DNA from: CAYVSF01 sp046482855
GTDB lineage: Bacteria; Bacteroidota; Bacteroidia; Bacteroidales; UBA12077
Reading direction: 5' to 3'
Length of the DNA stretch: 14,154 nt
Assembly (NCBI GenBank): GCA_046482855.1
Contig: JAWOEH010000176.1
Coordinates: 1-14,154, forward strand
In this document: positions 1 through 6,243 of the stretch, piece after piece
Layout: each line of letters starts with the position of its first letter
Position numbering within the stretch: the first letter of the stretch is position 1
Program-made: the position numbers and the translations under genes
The notes under the pieces: model-generated
What the model was told of the DNA's origin: nothing
Database searches by the model: none
Seen by the model: the letters and a program-made list of their open reading frames with translations, nothing else

Positions 1-70
1 TATCCACTTTATCTTCGCTTCTTTCAAGTTCAATAGCATCCTCTACTTCTGCACTCTTTATTTTTATCAC
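1..70 (-). CDS. Possible 5' end of a leftward gene, cut by the window edge
   Basis: An open frame runs leftward off the window from a GTG codon at 70-68. It encodes about 23 residues beginning (M)IKIKSAEVEDAIELERSE and rich in Glu, Asp and Lys, which reads like real protein. The frame stays open upstream as far as a stop near 109-111, with TTG at 74-76 as another possible start, so the start is uncertain. A TAnnTTTG-like -7 element (TATTTTTG, 81-74 on this strand) lies 3 nt before the GTG. The 'IKIKSAEVEDA' opening resembles many GNAT acetyltransferase N-termini, but 23 residues are too few for a call. If real, this gene is divergent from the 210-1346 gene. It could also be a chance open frame. 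Confidence 0.3.
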   Translation of the reverse strand, partial: MIKIKSAEVEDAIELERSEDKVD

Positions 71-171
71 AATCAAAAATAGAAAACCACGTGTTTCTGC
101 ATATCTTTATCATAATAGGATAGGATGTTAAGATTTTAGTGTGTCTACAAATTTTGAGGTCCTTTATCCAC

Positions 172-202
172 TTTATTTTTTAAAAATAACCCATTACCTT
201 TG
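172..202 (+). promoter_or_regulatory. Candidate Bacteroidota-type promoter for the 210-1346 gene
   Basis: TACCTTTG at 195-202 is a perfect TAnnTTTG -7 element. A TTTA at 172-175 (3 of 4 match to the -33 TTTG) lies 19 nt upstream of it. Transcription would start at about 207, only a few bases before the ATG at 210. A second, weaker arrangement is TTTG at 153-156 with TATTTTTT at 174-181, which would give a leader of about 20 nt. The region is T-rich, so chance matches are a real possibility. Confidence 0.38.
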
Positions 203-209
203 AAGGATA

Positions 210-1346
210 ATGAATAAGTTCATCCAATATTTCATTCGTACTTTAAGAGCACTAAAAAATTCTCTTCGAATTCTTCTATGTGTGATTTTATTTGTTTTTT
301 CTGCCATTCAATCAGAAGCGCACTACCTCAGGATATTTACTATAGATATAAAGAAATTTCCAATTGGTACAGCCAATTTTCTTTTGAGTGATTCTTTTGG
401 AAAGCAATTAACTTCTATCGACAAAAATGCTTTTACTACTGAAGAAAACAAAAAGTCAGCAGAGCCCATAGGTATTCAGCTCCCTAAAAAAGGTATATCT
501 AAACCCCTTTCCATCGGTCCTGTCTTTGATCTTTTCCCTTTTATGAACCAAAAGCCTTTCCCCGAAAAAATGGAGTTTAATAAACAACGCAATCTATTTT
601 TATCGGAAAGAGATACGCTGCCCACTATTCCGGCTATTTTTTATAAAAATGAACAGAGTCTTGGTATTTACTTACATGCTCATGGAGTAGAAGCCAACTA
701 TCGATTTGCCCGGTGGTTAAATGTGTCAGATAAGGATTTGTGGGAAATTGGTCTTACTTATATCCGCCATCCCAAAGAGGTGCGCTCCTCGAATCCCTAC
801 TACGGAAGTAGCGAGAAGTTTGTTTTTGGGAAAAAGAATGGCGCTGTCACATTTCATATAGGTATTGGAAGGCAATTCGAATGGACACAAAAGCAAGAGC
901 CTGGAAGCGTAGGCGTGCGTTTCTTTTATCAAGGCGGGGGCGCTTTAGCTATAGCCAAACCTATCTATTACGAAGTATTATATGTTTACGATAGTGTATC
1001 ACTGGGCATTCGTGACGAAAAGTTTTCGGCGGATATCCATACCAAAGAATCGATATACGGACGTGCATCGTTTGCCAAAGGACTTGAGGAACTCTCTTTT
1101 ATTCCGGGTGTGTATGCCCGTGCTGGTGTTTCACTTGAATTTAGCAGCCGGAAAGCTTTTTATCATGCTCTGGAAGTGGGAATCGCTCCTTTTTTATACC
1201 TAAAACCACTTCCCATTATGGCGAGTACGAAAAATCATCGCTTTTTTTTGAACCTCTTCATTGCCTATCGTGTTGGTATTGTTACGGATAATCAACAAAT
1301 AAATAATCGTCGCCTCAGGCGTATACGACGAAAGTTAAATGAATAG
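210..1346 (+). CDS. Exported, probably outer-membrane beta-strand-rich protein of unknown function
   Basis: 378 aa; I do not recognise the family. The N-terminus has a basic stretch (residues 10-20), a hydrophobic core at about 20-33 and a plausible signal-peptidase I site after A37 (SEA/HY), so it should be exported. The mature part has no further long hydrophobic helix. From about residue 150 it shows alternating polar/hydrophobic stretches with many aromatic and Gly residues (for example around FHIGIGRQFEW and the C-terminal FFLNLFIAYRVGI). This is consistent with amphipathic strands of an outer-membrane barrel. The tail is strongly basic (NRRLRRIRRKLNE), which is unusual after a barrel. 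The ATG at 210 is the only Met before the signal peptide, and GAAGGA lies just upstream. Codon use looks a little more AT-rich than in the neighbouring genes. The gene stands alone, 124 nt before gapA. Location is an inference; function is unknown. Confidence 0.75.
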   Translation: MNKFIQYFIRTLRALKNSLRILLCVILFVFSAIQSEAHYLRIFTIDIKKFPIGTANFLLSDSFGKQLTSIDKNAFTTEENKKSAEPIGIQLPKKGISKPLSIGPVFDLFPFMNQKPFPEKMEFNKQRNLFLSERDTLPTIPAIFYKNEQSLGIYLHAHGVEANYRFARWLNVSDKDLWEIGLTYIRHPKEVRSSNPYYGSSEKFVFGKKNGAVTFHIGIGRQFEWTQKQEPGSVGVRFFYQGGGALAIAKPIYYEVLYVYDSVSLGIRDEKFSADIHTKESIYGRASFAKGLEELSFIPGVYARAGVSLEFSSRKAFYHALEVGIAPFLYLKPLPIMASTKNHRFFLNLFIAYRVGIVTDNQQINNRRLRRIRRKLNE

Positions 1347-1378
1347 CCGGAACTATAACTTGCCGGATAACTCTTTTT
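1347..1378 (+). terminator. Weak candidate terminator after the 210-1346 gene
   Basis: Immediately after the stop codon, CCGGAA (1347-1352) can pair with TTGCCGG (1360-1366) with one bulged G. A short T-run (1374-1378) follows 7 nt later. The stem is short and the T-run is not adjacent, so this is only a weak intrinsic-terminator candidate. Confidence 0.22.
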
Positions 1379-1428
1379 GCGTACTGATATTCAATAACAG
1401 GTTGACCAATTCAATTAGAATGGTTAAT

Positions 1429-1458
1429 TTTGACAAGCAAAATATACTAACAACTTTA
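1429..1458 (+). promoter_or_regulatory. Weak candidate promoter for gapA
   Basis: TTTG at 1429-1432 is followed after 18 nt by CAACTTTA (1451-1458), a partial match to TAnnTTTG. Transcription would begin about 7 nt before the gapA ATG. The TTGACA at 1430-1435 overlaps the same element but has no TATAAT at the 17-nt spacing. AGGA at 1463-1466 is a short Shine-Dalgarno-like sequence 4 nt before the start. Confidence 0.22.
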
Positions 1459-1470
1459 AAATAGGATACA

Positions 1471-2475
1471 ATGTCAAAGATTAAGATTGCAATCAACGGA
1501 TTTGGACGTATTGGGAGAAATGTTTTCAAAATCGCCCAGGAAAGAGAGAATATCGAGATTGTGGGTATCAATGATTTGACTGATACCGAGATTCTTGCTC
1601 ATTTATTGAAATATGACTCTACACAGGGCCAATATCCGGGTGTGGTTGAAGCTGAAGGTGATTTCCTGGTAGTTGATGGCAAGAAGATCAAGGTATCCTC
1701 AGAAAAGAGCCCAATCAATATTCCATGGGAACAAACACCCGACTTGGTAATTGAGTCAACCGGTGTATTCCGTGAGAAGGAGAGCAAAAAAGGAGGTTAT
1801 GGAGATCACTTGAAGAATGGGGCCAAGAAAGTTCTGTTAACGGTTCCGGCTAAAGATACCATCGACCGAATGGTTGTTCTAGGCGTGAACGATGAGGCGC
1901 TGAAACCTGAAGACCAGTCTGTGTCCAATGCCTCTTGTACAACCAACTGTTTAGCTCCCGTGGTGAAAGTGCTGAATGATAGTTTTGGTGTTGAAAACGG
2001 CTTTATGACTACCGTTCACTCCTATACGAATGATCAGATGATTTTGGATGCGCCGCATAAAGATTTACGAAGAGCTCGTTCGGCAGCTGTTTCTCAAATC
2101 CCTACTACAACGGGTGCTGCCATTGCTGTGGGTAAAGTTATCCCCGAACTTAATGGCAAGTTAGATGGCATGGCGGTTCGTGTTCCCACACCCACAGGCT
2201 CATTAGTTGACCTGGTTGTGAATTTGAAGCGTGAGGTGACCAAAGAGGAGATCAATGATGCTATGAAAACTGCTGCCGCAGGTCCCATGAAGGGCATTCT
2301 TGAATACAGTGAAGAGCCCTTGGTGTCGGTTGATATTATTCACAATAGCCACTCTTCCGTTTTCGACGCCTTGAGCACGATGGTGAATGGGAAAACGGTT
2401 AAGGTGATTTCCTGGTACGATAACGAATGGGGTTACTCTTGTCGGGTAGTTGACTTAGCTGAGAAACTTTTTTAG
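1471..2475 (+). CDS. gapA: Type I glyceraldehyde-3-phosphate dehydrogenase
   Basis: 334 aa, the normal length for class I GAPDH. It catalyses NAD-dependent phosphorylating oxidation of glyceraldehyde-3-phosphate to 1,3-bisphosphoglycerate in cytoplasmic glycolysis, and the reverse in gluconeogenesis. The N-terminal Rossmann motif NGFGRIGR is at 9-16. D35 in the GIND stretch is the Asp that usually binds the adenosine ribose and favours NAD over NADP. The catalytic segment SNASCTTNC has the nucleophile C156, with general base H183 in TVHSYTND. The substrate-binding segment PTTTGAAIAV and the C-terminal WYDNEWGYS are intact, so the enzyme should be active. It appears monocistronic, with a candidate promoter just upstream and a strong terminator 25 nt downstream. 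No other glycolytic gene is in the window. Confidence 0.97.
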   Translation: MSKIKIAINGFGRIGRNVFKIAQERENIEIVGINDLTDTEILAHLLKYDSTQGQYPGVVEAEGDFLVVDGKKIKVSSEKSPINIPWEQTPDLVIESTGVFREKESKKGGYGDHLKNGAKKVLLTVPAKDTIDRMVVLGVNDEALKPEDQSVSNASCTTNCLAPVVKVLNDSFGVENGFMTTVHSYTNDQMILDAPHKDLRRARSAAVSQIPTTTGAAIAVGKVIPELNGKLDGMAVRVPTPTGSLVDLVVNLKREVTKEEINDAMKTAAAGPMKGILEYSEEPLVSVDIIHNSHSSVFDALSTMVNGKTVKVISWYDNEWGYSCRVVDLAEKLF

Positions 2476-2498
2476 AGAATCATATGTAAGAAATAAAG

Positions 2499-2527
2499 GA
2501 GGCTGCTTTCGGGCAGCCTTTTGCTTT
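2499..2527 (+). terminator. Intrinsic terminator after gapA
   Basis: A perfect 7-bp GC-rich stem, AGGCTGC (2500-2506) with GCAGCCT (2513-2519), has a 6-nt loop and is followed by TTTTGCTTTTG. AAA precedes it, so the hairpin could also slow leftward transcription from the convergent siaC-like gene. On the minus strand the downstream run (CCTTTATTT) is weaker. Confidence 0.82.
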
Positions 2528-2571
2528 TGTCCTCAACCCGAAAAAGGGTGTTTCCTTCTGGTTTATCTTTA

Positions 2572-2949
2572 TTAATAAGTTTCAATCAATCGAATGGGCA
2601 TGTCCAGCATCGTTTGGTAATGCTTTCCCAATTCCAGTAAAGCTTCATCATCTTCTTCGTAGTACCAGTTTATTGTTGTCTCCAGCTTGTGCTTATGGTA
2701 CGTTGCCAGTTTTTGCAACAATTCCAGAATAAATTTCGACGAACCGCTATTGATATACTCCAGTTGGAGGTTGATTTGGGTTTTTGAAGGCTTCTGGGCA
2801 TAGTATTCATCAATCCATGCAAATACCGGAAAGTAAAACTCTTCCGGATTTTCAGGAATCGAGCGGCCTATCAATCGCAGCTCACCTGTGTTAGCATTGA
2901 AGTTTACATAGGGGGTTTTAGGCGTACGCTCAAAAACAAGTTCTTTCAT
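2572..2949 (-). CDS. SiaC-family (DUF1987) regulatory phosphoprotein
   Basis: 125 aa, typical length for DUF1987. The family features seen are the N-terminal strand pair with GRSIPENPEEFY (28-39), the central LEYINSGSSKFILELL (63-78) and the very characteristic INWYYEEDDE (93-102). In Pseudomonas aeruginosa, SiaC is phosphorylated on a Thr in the 'LNTSS' segment by the kinase SiaB, dephosphorylated by SiaA, and binds the diguanylate cyclase SiaD when unphosphorylated. Here the corresponding residue appears to be Ser68 in INSGSSK, with S70 and S71 next to it. No SiaA, SiaB or GGDEF gene is present in the window, so its partners must be elsewhere or it does a different job. The gene starts 16 nt after the stop of the upstream ABC permease and probably shares its transcript. 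Family assignment is firm; the phospho-site is by analogy from memory. Confidence 0.85.
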   Translation of the reverse strand: MKELVFERTPKTPYVNFNANTGELRLIGRSIPENPEEFYFPVFAWIDEYYAQKPSKTQINLQLEYINSGSSKFILELLQKLATYHKHKLETTINWYYEEDDEALLELGKHYQTMLDMPIRLIETY

Positions 2950-2965
2950 ATATAGCTAAACTATT

Positions 2966-4204
2966 TTATTCGTAACGTAAAGCAATAATGGGATCTAATC
3001 GGGCAGCCTTTATTGCCGGAAAGATCCCGGAGGCGACACTTACACAAAAACAGAGAAAAACACCACCGATAATCCAGAGCCATGGAATGATGAAGTCGCC
3101 GCCAGTGAATAAAGATACAATATTTCCCATGAAAATCCCTAAAACGATCCCTAAAAGACCGCCTAGTTGCCCGATAATAACCGCCTCCCAAAGGAATTGT
3201 TGACGGATAACACGCGCGTTTGCACCAATGGCTTTTCGGATGCCTATCTCACGGGTTCTTTCCGTAACGGATACGAGCATAATATTCATTAGCCCGATGG
3301 CCGCCCCAAAAAGGGTGATGACCCCAATAAGAGTGGTGGCTAATGTGACTTTTCCTAAGCTATCGATAAAGGTGGCTGAAAGTGCGTCGCTGGTTTCGAT
3401 CCCAAAATTGCTCTCTTTTCCGGGGGCAATATTTCTGATGATTCGGAAAATCCCTTCGGCTTCATTGATGGCAGATTTCTGAAGTTCTGGATTAACGGGT
3501 TCTATCTGCAAGGTATAATTCATGTTGGGGCGAGGAAAATACTGCCTCACGCTGGTGATAGGTAATATACAGCTATTGTCGCCGGCTGCACCAAAGCTGG
3601 AACCCTGTTTTGCTAACACACCAATAACTTTGAAACTGGCACTTCCAATACGTACCATTTCTTCCATCGCTGATTCTTTCGGGAAGAGGGACTGGGCTAC
3701 ATTGTGTCCCAAAATCACAACTTGCCGGCCATTTTGTAGTTCAATGGGAGTGAAGTTACGTCCCTCGGCAAGTTCTTTCCCATTCATCGATAAATAGTTT
3801 TCATCGCTTCCTAAAATACTGATATTGGGATTTGTCTTCTCCGATTGATAGCGTACGGTAGCACGCCCAGTACCCCAAATGTATACCGATAGTCTGGCAG
3901 GGAACTTATATCGATCCTTAAATGCCTGAGCTTCCCGATAACTGATGTGTTTATACCAGGTGGCGTCATTGTTATTTAATGAGAATGACTCTTTTCGGTT
4001 TACAATACTAAAGGAGTTGGCACCTAAACTGGCAAATTCACTGCGTATGCTGCCTTTTATTGCATCAATGGCCGTTAATATGCCTACCAGTGCCATAATA
4101 CCAAAAGCAATAATTATGATTGTCAATACGGTACGTAAAGAGTTGGAACGTATGGCATTGATGGAGATACGGATATTCTCACTTAAAATTTGCAGTGACT
4201 TCAT
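2966..4204 (-). CDS. MacB/FtsX-type ABC transporter permease
   Basis: 412 aa, with the classic MacB-like topology. It has a cytoplasmic N-terminus, TM1 at about 25-46, a large periplasmic MacB_PCD domain (about 47-285), then TM2 (287-312), TM3 (340-366) and TM4 (372-397) forming the FtsX domain. The conserved cytoplasmic loop TERTREIGIRKAIGA (314-328) and the C-terminal ARLDPIIALRYE, both hallmarks of this family, are intact. Such permeases pair with a separate LolD/MacA-type ATPase and often a membrane-fusion protein, and act in extrusion or mechanotransmission across the envelope. Neither partner is encoded here, since the upstream gene is divergent, so the ATPase would have to come from elsewhere. 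The start is the ATG at 4204-4202, about 14 nt downstream of a predicted TSS. It is cotranscribed with the SiaC-like gene. The substrate is unknown. Confidence 0.9.
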   Translation of the reverse strand: MKSLQILSENIRISINAIRSNSLRTVLTIIIIAFGIMALVGILTAIDAIKGSIRSEFASLGANSFSIVNRKESFSLNNNDATWYKHISYREAQAFKDRYKFPARLSVYIWGTGRATVRYQSEKTNPNISILGSDENYLSMNGKELAEGRNFTPIELQNGRQVVILGHNVAQSLFPKESAMEEMVRIGSASFKVIGVLAKQGSSFGAAGDNSCILPITSVRQYFPRPNMNYTLQIEPVNPELQKSAINEAEGIFRIIRNIAPGKESNFGIETSDALSATFIDSLGKVTLATTLIGVITLFGAAIGLMNIMLVSVTERTREIGIRKAIGANARVIRQQFLWEAVIIGQLGGLLGIVLGIFMGNIVSLFTGGDFIIPWLWIIGGVFLCFCVSVASGIFPAIKAARLDPIIALRYE

Positions 4205-4222
4205 AAGCTGTAATTATAAAAT

Positions 4223-4252
4223 CAAATTTACAACTTTTCTTCAGCATAACAA
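4223..4252 (-). promoter_or_regulatory. Bacteroidota-type promoter for the ABC permease and siaC-like gene
   Basis: On the minus strand, TTG (4252-4250) is followed by exactly 19 nt and then a perfect TAAATTTG -7 element (4230-4223). Transcription would start near 4218, giving a leader of about 14 nt. The spacing and the perfect -7 make this one of the better promoter matches in the window. Confidence 0.55.
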
Positions 4253-4272
4253 CATTATCATAAGCTATGCTA

Positions 4273-4304
4273 CTTGAACTTTCGCTGCTCATTGTTTATC
4301 TTTA
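4273..4304 (+). promoter_or_regulatory. Bacteroidota-type promoter for the AmmeMemoRadiSam cluster
   Basis: CTTG at 4273-4276 is followed after 20 nt by TATCTTTA (4297-4304), a 7-of-8-position match to TAnnTTTG. The predicted TSS is near 4309-4311, giving a leader of about 32 nt before the ATG at 4343. It sits back to back with the minus-strand promoter at 4223-4252, only about 20 bp away. It also lies inside the upstream extension of the open frame, which argues against a start earlier than 4343. Confidence 0.48.
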
Positions 4305-4342
4305 CGTTTCCTGAAAATGTTGGATTAAATAAACTAAAATTG

Positions 4343-4870
4343 ATGTTTACACCGAAGACGGCATATGCAAAAATTGCCTTTGAGACTATCCTATTTGTGG
4401 TGAAAACCGGAGATTATCGGCGGATGGAGGAGAGTCGTATTTCCGCGGATTTAAAACTTCAGACGGCTTGCTTCGTTACGGCTGAAAATTCACAGAAGGA
4501 TAAAATGCTGAAATCCGGGAATATTCGTCCCCAAACCCCTTCGCTTTATGATGAGATACTGCTGCATGCGAAAGAGTTGGTTCCGGATGACATAAATGAA
4601 CAAGGTATTGAGGAAGATGAACTTACCTATATGAAAGTGCAGGTTCATGTGGCTTCAAGTGTTGAGCAAGTAACTGATTTTTCACAAATAAAGCCTGGAA
4701 AAAGAGGCGTTTGGATAGAACAGGAGAAGGCCGTTGAATACATGTTACCACAAGAAACAAAAAAAATAAAGAAGGGAAGTGATATTGTTACCAGGCTGAT
4801 GAAAAGAGGCACACTGGATGACGCGCAGCCATATAAAGTATATACTTTCCGGGTAGCCACCTATGAGTAA
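4343..4870 (+). CDS. Divergent AMMECR1-domain protein (AmmeMemoRadiSam system protein A)
   Basis: 175 aa from ATG 4343. The open frame continues upstream to a TTG at 4274, but that part covers the predicted promoter and does not look like AMMECR1. The domain can be aligned by eye. An N-terminal helix (AYAKIAFETILFVV, 7-20) is followed by TACFVT (41-46), matching the usual 'xACFVTL'. Next come PSLYDEILLHAKEL (66-79), the LTYMKVQVHVASSVEQV strand (94-110; usually 'LPxLEIEVSVLSPPEPI'), KPGKRGVWIEQ (118-128), YMLPQE (133-138; usually 'FLPQVW') and YKVYTFRVATYE at the end. The family's most conserved motif, LRGCIG, should fall at about 52-60 but is replaced by KDKMLKSGN. The molecular role of the AMMECR1 domain is not established; it recurrently neighbours MEMO and this radical SAM family, as here. 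Family call is good because of both alignment and context; activity is uncertain. Confidence 0.75.
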   Translation: MFTPKTAYAKIAFETILFVVKTGDYRRMEESRISADLKLQTACFVTAENSQKDKMLKSGNIRPQTPSLYDEILLHAKELVPDDINEQGIEEDELTYMKVQVHVASSVEQVTDFSQIKPGKRGVWIEQEKAVEYMLPQETKKIKKGSDIVTRLMKRGTLDDAQPYKVYTFRVATYE

Positions 4871-4928
4871 GGAAATAGGGAGCCTCCTTTGCTGTTGCTT
4901 GATTGGATTACATAAAAGGTAAAAGATT

Positions 4929-5201
4929 ATGAGAAAAGGTTTTTCTATTCAGGTTTACGGTCGGGTTCAAGGGGTCGGGTTTCGTTACGGGGCTATGCAA
5001 AAGGCCCGGCAACTTGAGATTGCCGGGTACGTGCACAACAAGGTGAATGGTTCTGTGTACATCGAAGCCGAAGGAGAGTATGAGGCACTCCTGAGTTTCC
5101 TTGCTTGGTGCAAGGAGGGGCCTTCAGGTGCACGTGTGGAAGATGTGCAATGGGGGGAAGTGCCTCTCAGTAATTATAAGCATTTTTCAGTTCGTGGATG
5201 A
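4929..5201 (+). CDS. acyP: Acylphosphatase
   Basis: 90 aa, a complete single-domain acylphosphatase that hydrolyses carboxyl-phosphate bonds such as acetyl phosphate or 1,3-bisphosphoglycerate. The signature VQGVGFR (13-19) carries the phosphate-binding Arg19. Asn37 in GYVHNKVNGSV is 18 residues further, the spacing of the catalytic Arg/Asn pair in the family. It starts 58 nt after the AMMECR1-like gene, and its last codons overlap the radical SAM gene in an ATGA arrangement, so the two are translationally coupled. A free-standing acylphosphatase is common, but here it sits inside the AmmeMemoRadiSam cluster. That may reflect simple co-transcription or a functional link to an acyl-phosphate intermediate (speculative). 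Confidence 0.93.
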   Translation: MRKGFSIQVYGRVQGVGFRYGAMQKARQLEIAGYVHNKVNGSVYIEAEGEYEALLSFLAWCKEGPSGARVEDVQWGEVPLSNYKHFSVRG

Positions 5202-6208
5202 TGGATAAAGAAGCCGCATATTATCAGCAAGTGGGCGATAAGGTACAATGCCTGTTATGCCCACATGAATGCATCCTTAGCAATGGTCAGGCGGGTATTT
5301 GTAATGTACGATATACGCGCAATAACACCCTGTATACCCGGGTGTATAACCGCTTAGCTTCGGTGCATATGGATCCCATCGAAAAGAAACCTCTCTACCA
5401 TTTTTATCCCGGAAGTCAGGTGTTATCAGTAGGCACTGTGGGGTGTAATATGCAGTGTGCTTTTTGTCAGAATTGGGAAATTTCGCAGTTTGATGGCAAC
5501 GGGATTGCAGGTGCCACATTTGAAGTCTCTGCCGAGGCGCTGGTTGATAGAGCTCTTAAGTCCCGTTGCCTGGGTGTGGCCTATACCTATAACGAACCTA
5601 CCGTGTTTTATGAGTTTATGCTCGAAATTGCCAGGCAGGTGAAGGCGGCTGGCCTTAAAAATGTGATGGTAACTAATGGCTACATCAATCCGGAACCCTT
5701 GACATCACTTTTCCCTTATATCGATGCTTTTTCGGTTGACTTGAAGGGATTTACCGAAGCCTTTTATCGCCAGGAAACAAAAGCCTCACTGGCACCTGTA
5801 TTAGAAACTGTTGCGAAAATTCGCAAAGCCGGGAAACACCTGGAGCTGGTGAATTTAATCGTGCCAAATCAAAATGATCATGAGGAGTCCTTTCTGGAGA
5901 TGATGCATTGGATAAGGGAGCATCTGGGCAAACGTACTGTGCTGCATCTTTCCCGCTACTTCCCCGCTTTTCGTATGGAAGATGACCCTACGCCATTGAG
6001 CGTAATGCACCATTTTCATGAGGTAGCAAAAACATACCTCGATTTTGTTTACTTGGGAAATATGCGTGAGGCGGCCGATACATTCTGTCCGGTTTGTGGT
6101 GCCTTATTGCTTTCGCGCAGCCAATTTCAGGTGCTGGCACGCAACATTAGTCCCGATGGTCATTGTGAAAAGTGCAACGAGCCAATCATTGAGAATTATA
6201 TTCCGTAG
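5198..6208 (+). CDS. amrS: AmmeMemoRadiSam system radical SAM enzyme
   Basis: 336 aa, the usual length for this pyruvate-formate-lyase-activase-like radical SAM family. The 4Fe-4S/SAM motif CxxxCxxC is C83-C87-C90, followed by QNWEIS. The N-terminus carries the family's cysteine-rich stretch (C18, C21, H23, C25, C35, with GQAGIC). The C-terminus has a zinc-ribbon-like pair, C297/C300 and C323/C326. The segments AYTYNEPTVFYEF (128-140), VMVTNGYI (156-163) and AFSVDLKGF (177-185) match the family. The enzyme should make a 5'-deoxyadenosyl radical from SAM; its substrate is not known. The start overlaps the acylphosphatase stop (ATGA); a second in-frame ATG follows directly at 5201. It lies between acylphosphatase and MEMO, the classical neighbourhood. 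Confidence 0.93.
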   Translation: MMDKEAAYYQQVGDKVQCLLCPHECILSNGQAGICNVRYTRNNTLYTRVYNRLASVHMDPIEKKPLYHFYPGSQVLSVGTVGCNMQCAFCQNWEISQFDGNGIAGATFEVSAEALVDRALKSRCLGVAYTYNEPTVFYEFMLEIARQVKAAGLKNVMVTNGYINPEPLTSLFPYIDAFSVDLKGFTEAFYRQETKASLAPVLETVAKIRKAGKHLELVNLIVPNQNDHEESFLEMMHWIREHLGKRTVLHLSRYFPAFRMEDDPTPLSVMHHFHEVAKTYLDFVYLGNMREAADTFCPVCGALLLSRSQFQVLARNISPDGHCEKCNEPIIENYIP

Positions 6209-6232
6209 CAGGAATTACGAACATGATGAAAT

Positions 6233-6237
6233 AGGAG
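6233..6237 (+). promoter_or_regulatory. Strong Shine-Dalgarno sequence before the MEMO gene
   Basis: AGGAG lies 6 nt before the ATG at 6244. A canonical Shine-Dalgarno at ideal distance is uncommon among the starts in this window, most of which have only A/T-rich upstream sequence. It supports ATG 6244 as the start and suggests independent, efficient initiation on this cistron. Confidence 0.55.
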
Positions 6238-6243
6238 ACACAA

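Noticed and set aside
1..176. 12-bp direct repeat TATCCACTTTAT at 1-12 and 165-176
   Set aside because: Short and AT-rich; no flanking duplication or mobile-element structure, so probably chance.
1430..1448. TTGACA and TATACT near gapA as a sigma-70-type promoter
   Set aside because: Only 7 nt separate the two hexamers, far from the required 16-18.
4274..4342. Upstream TTG-start extension of the AMMECR1-like frame (23 extra residues)
   Set aside because: The extension covers the predicted promoter and adds sequence unlike the AMMECR1 N-terminus; ATG 4343 fits the domain start.
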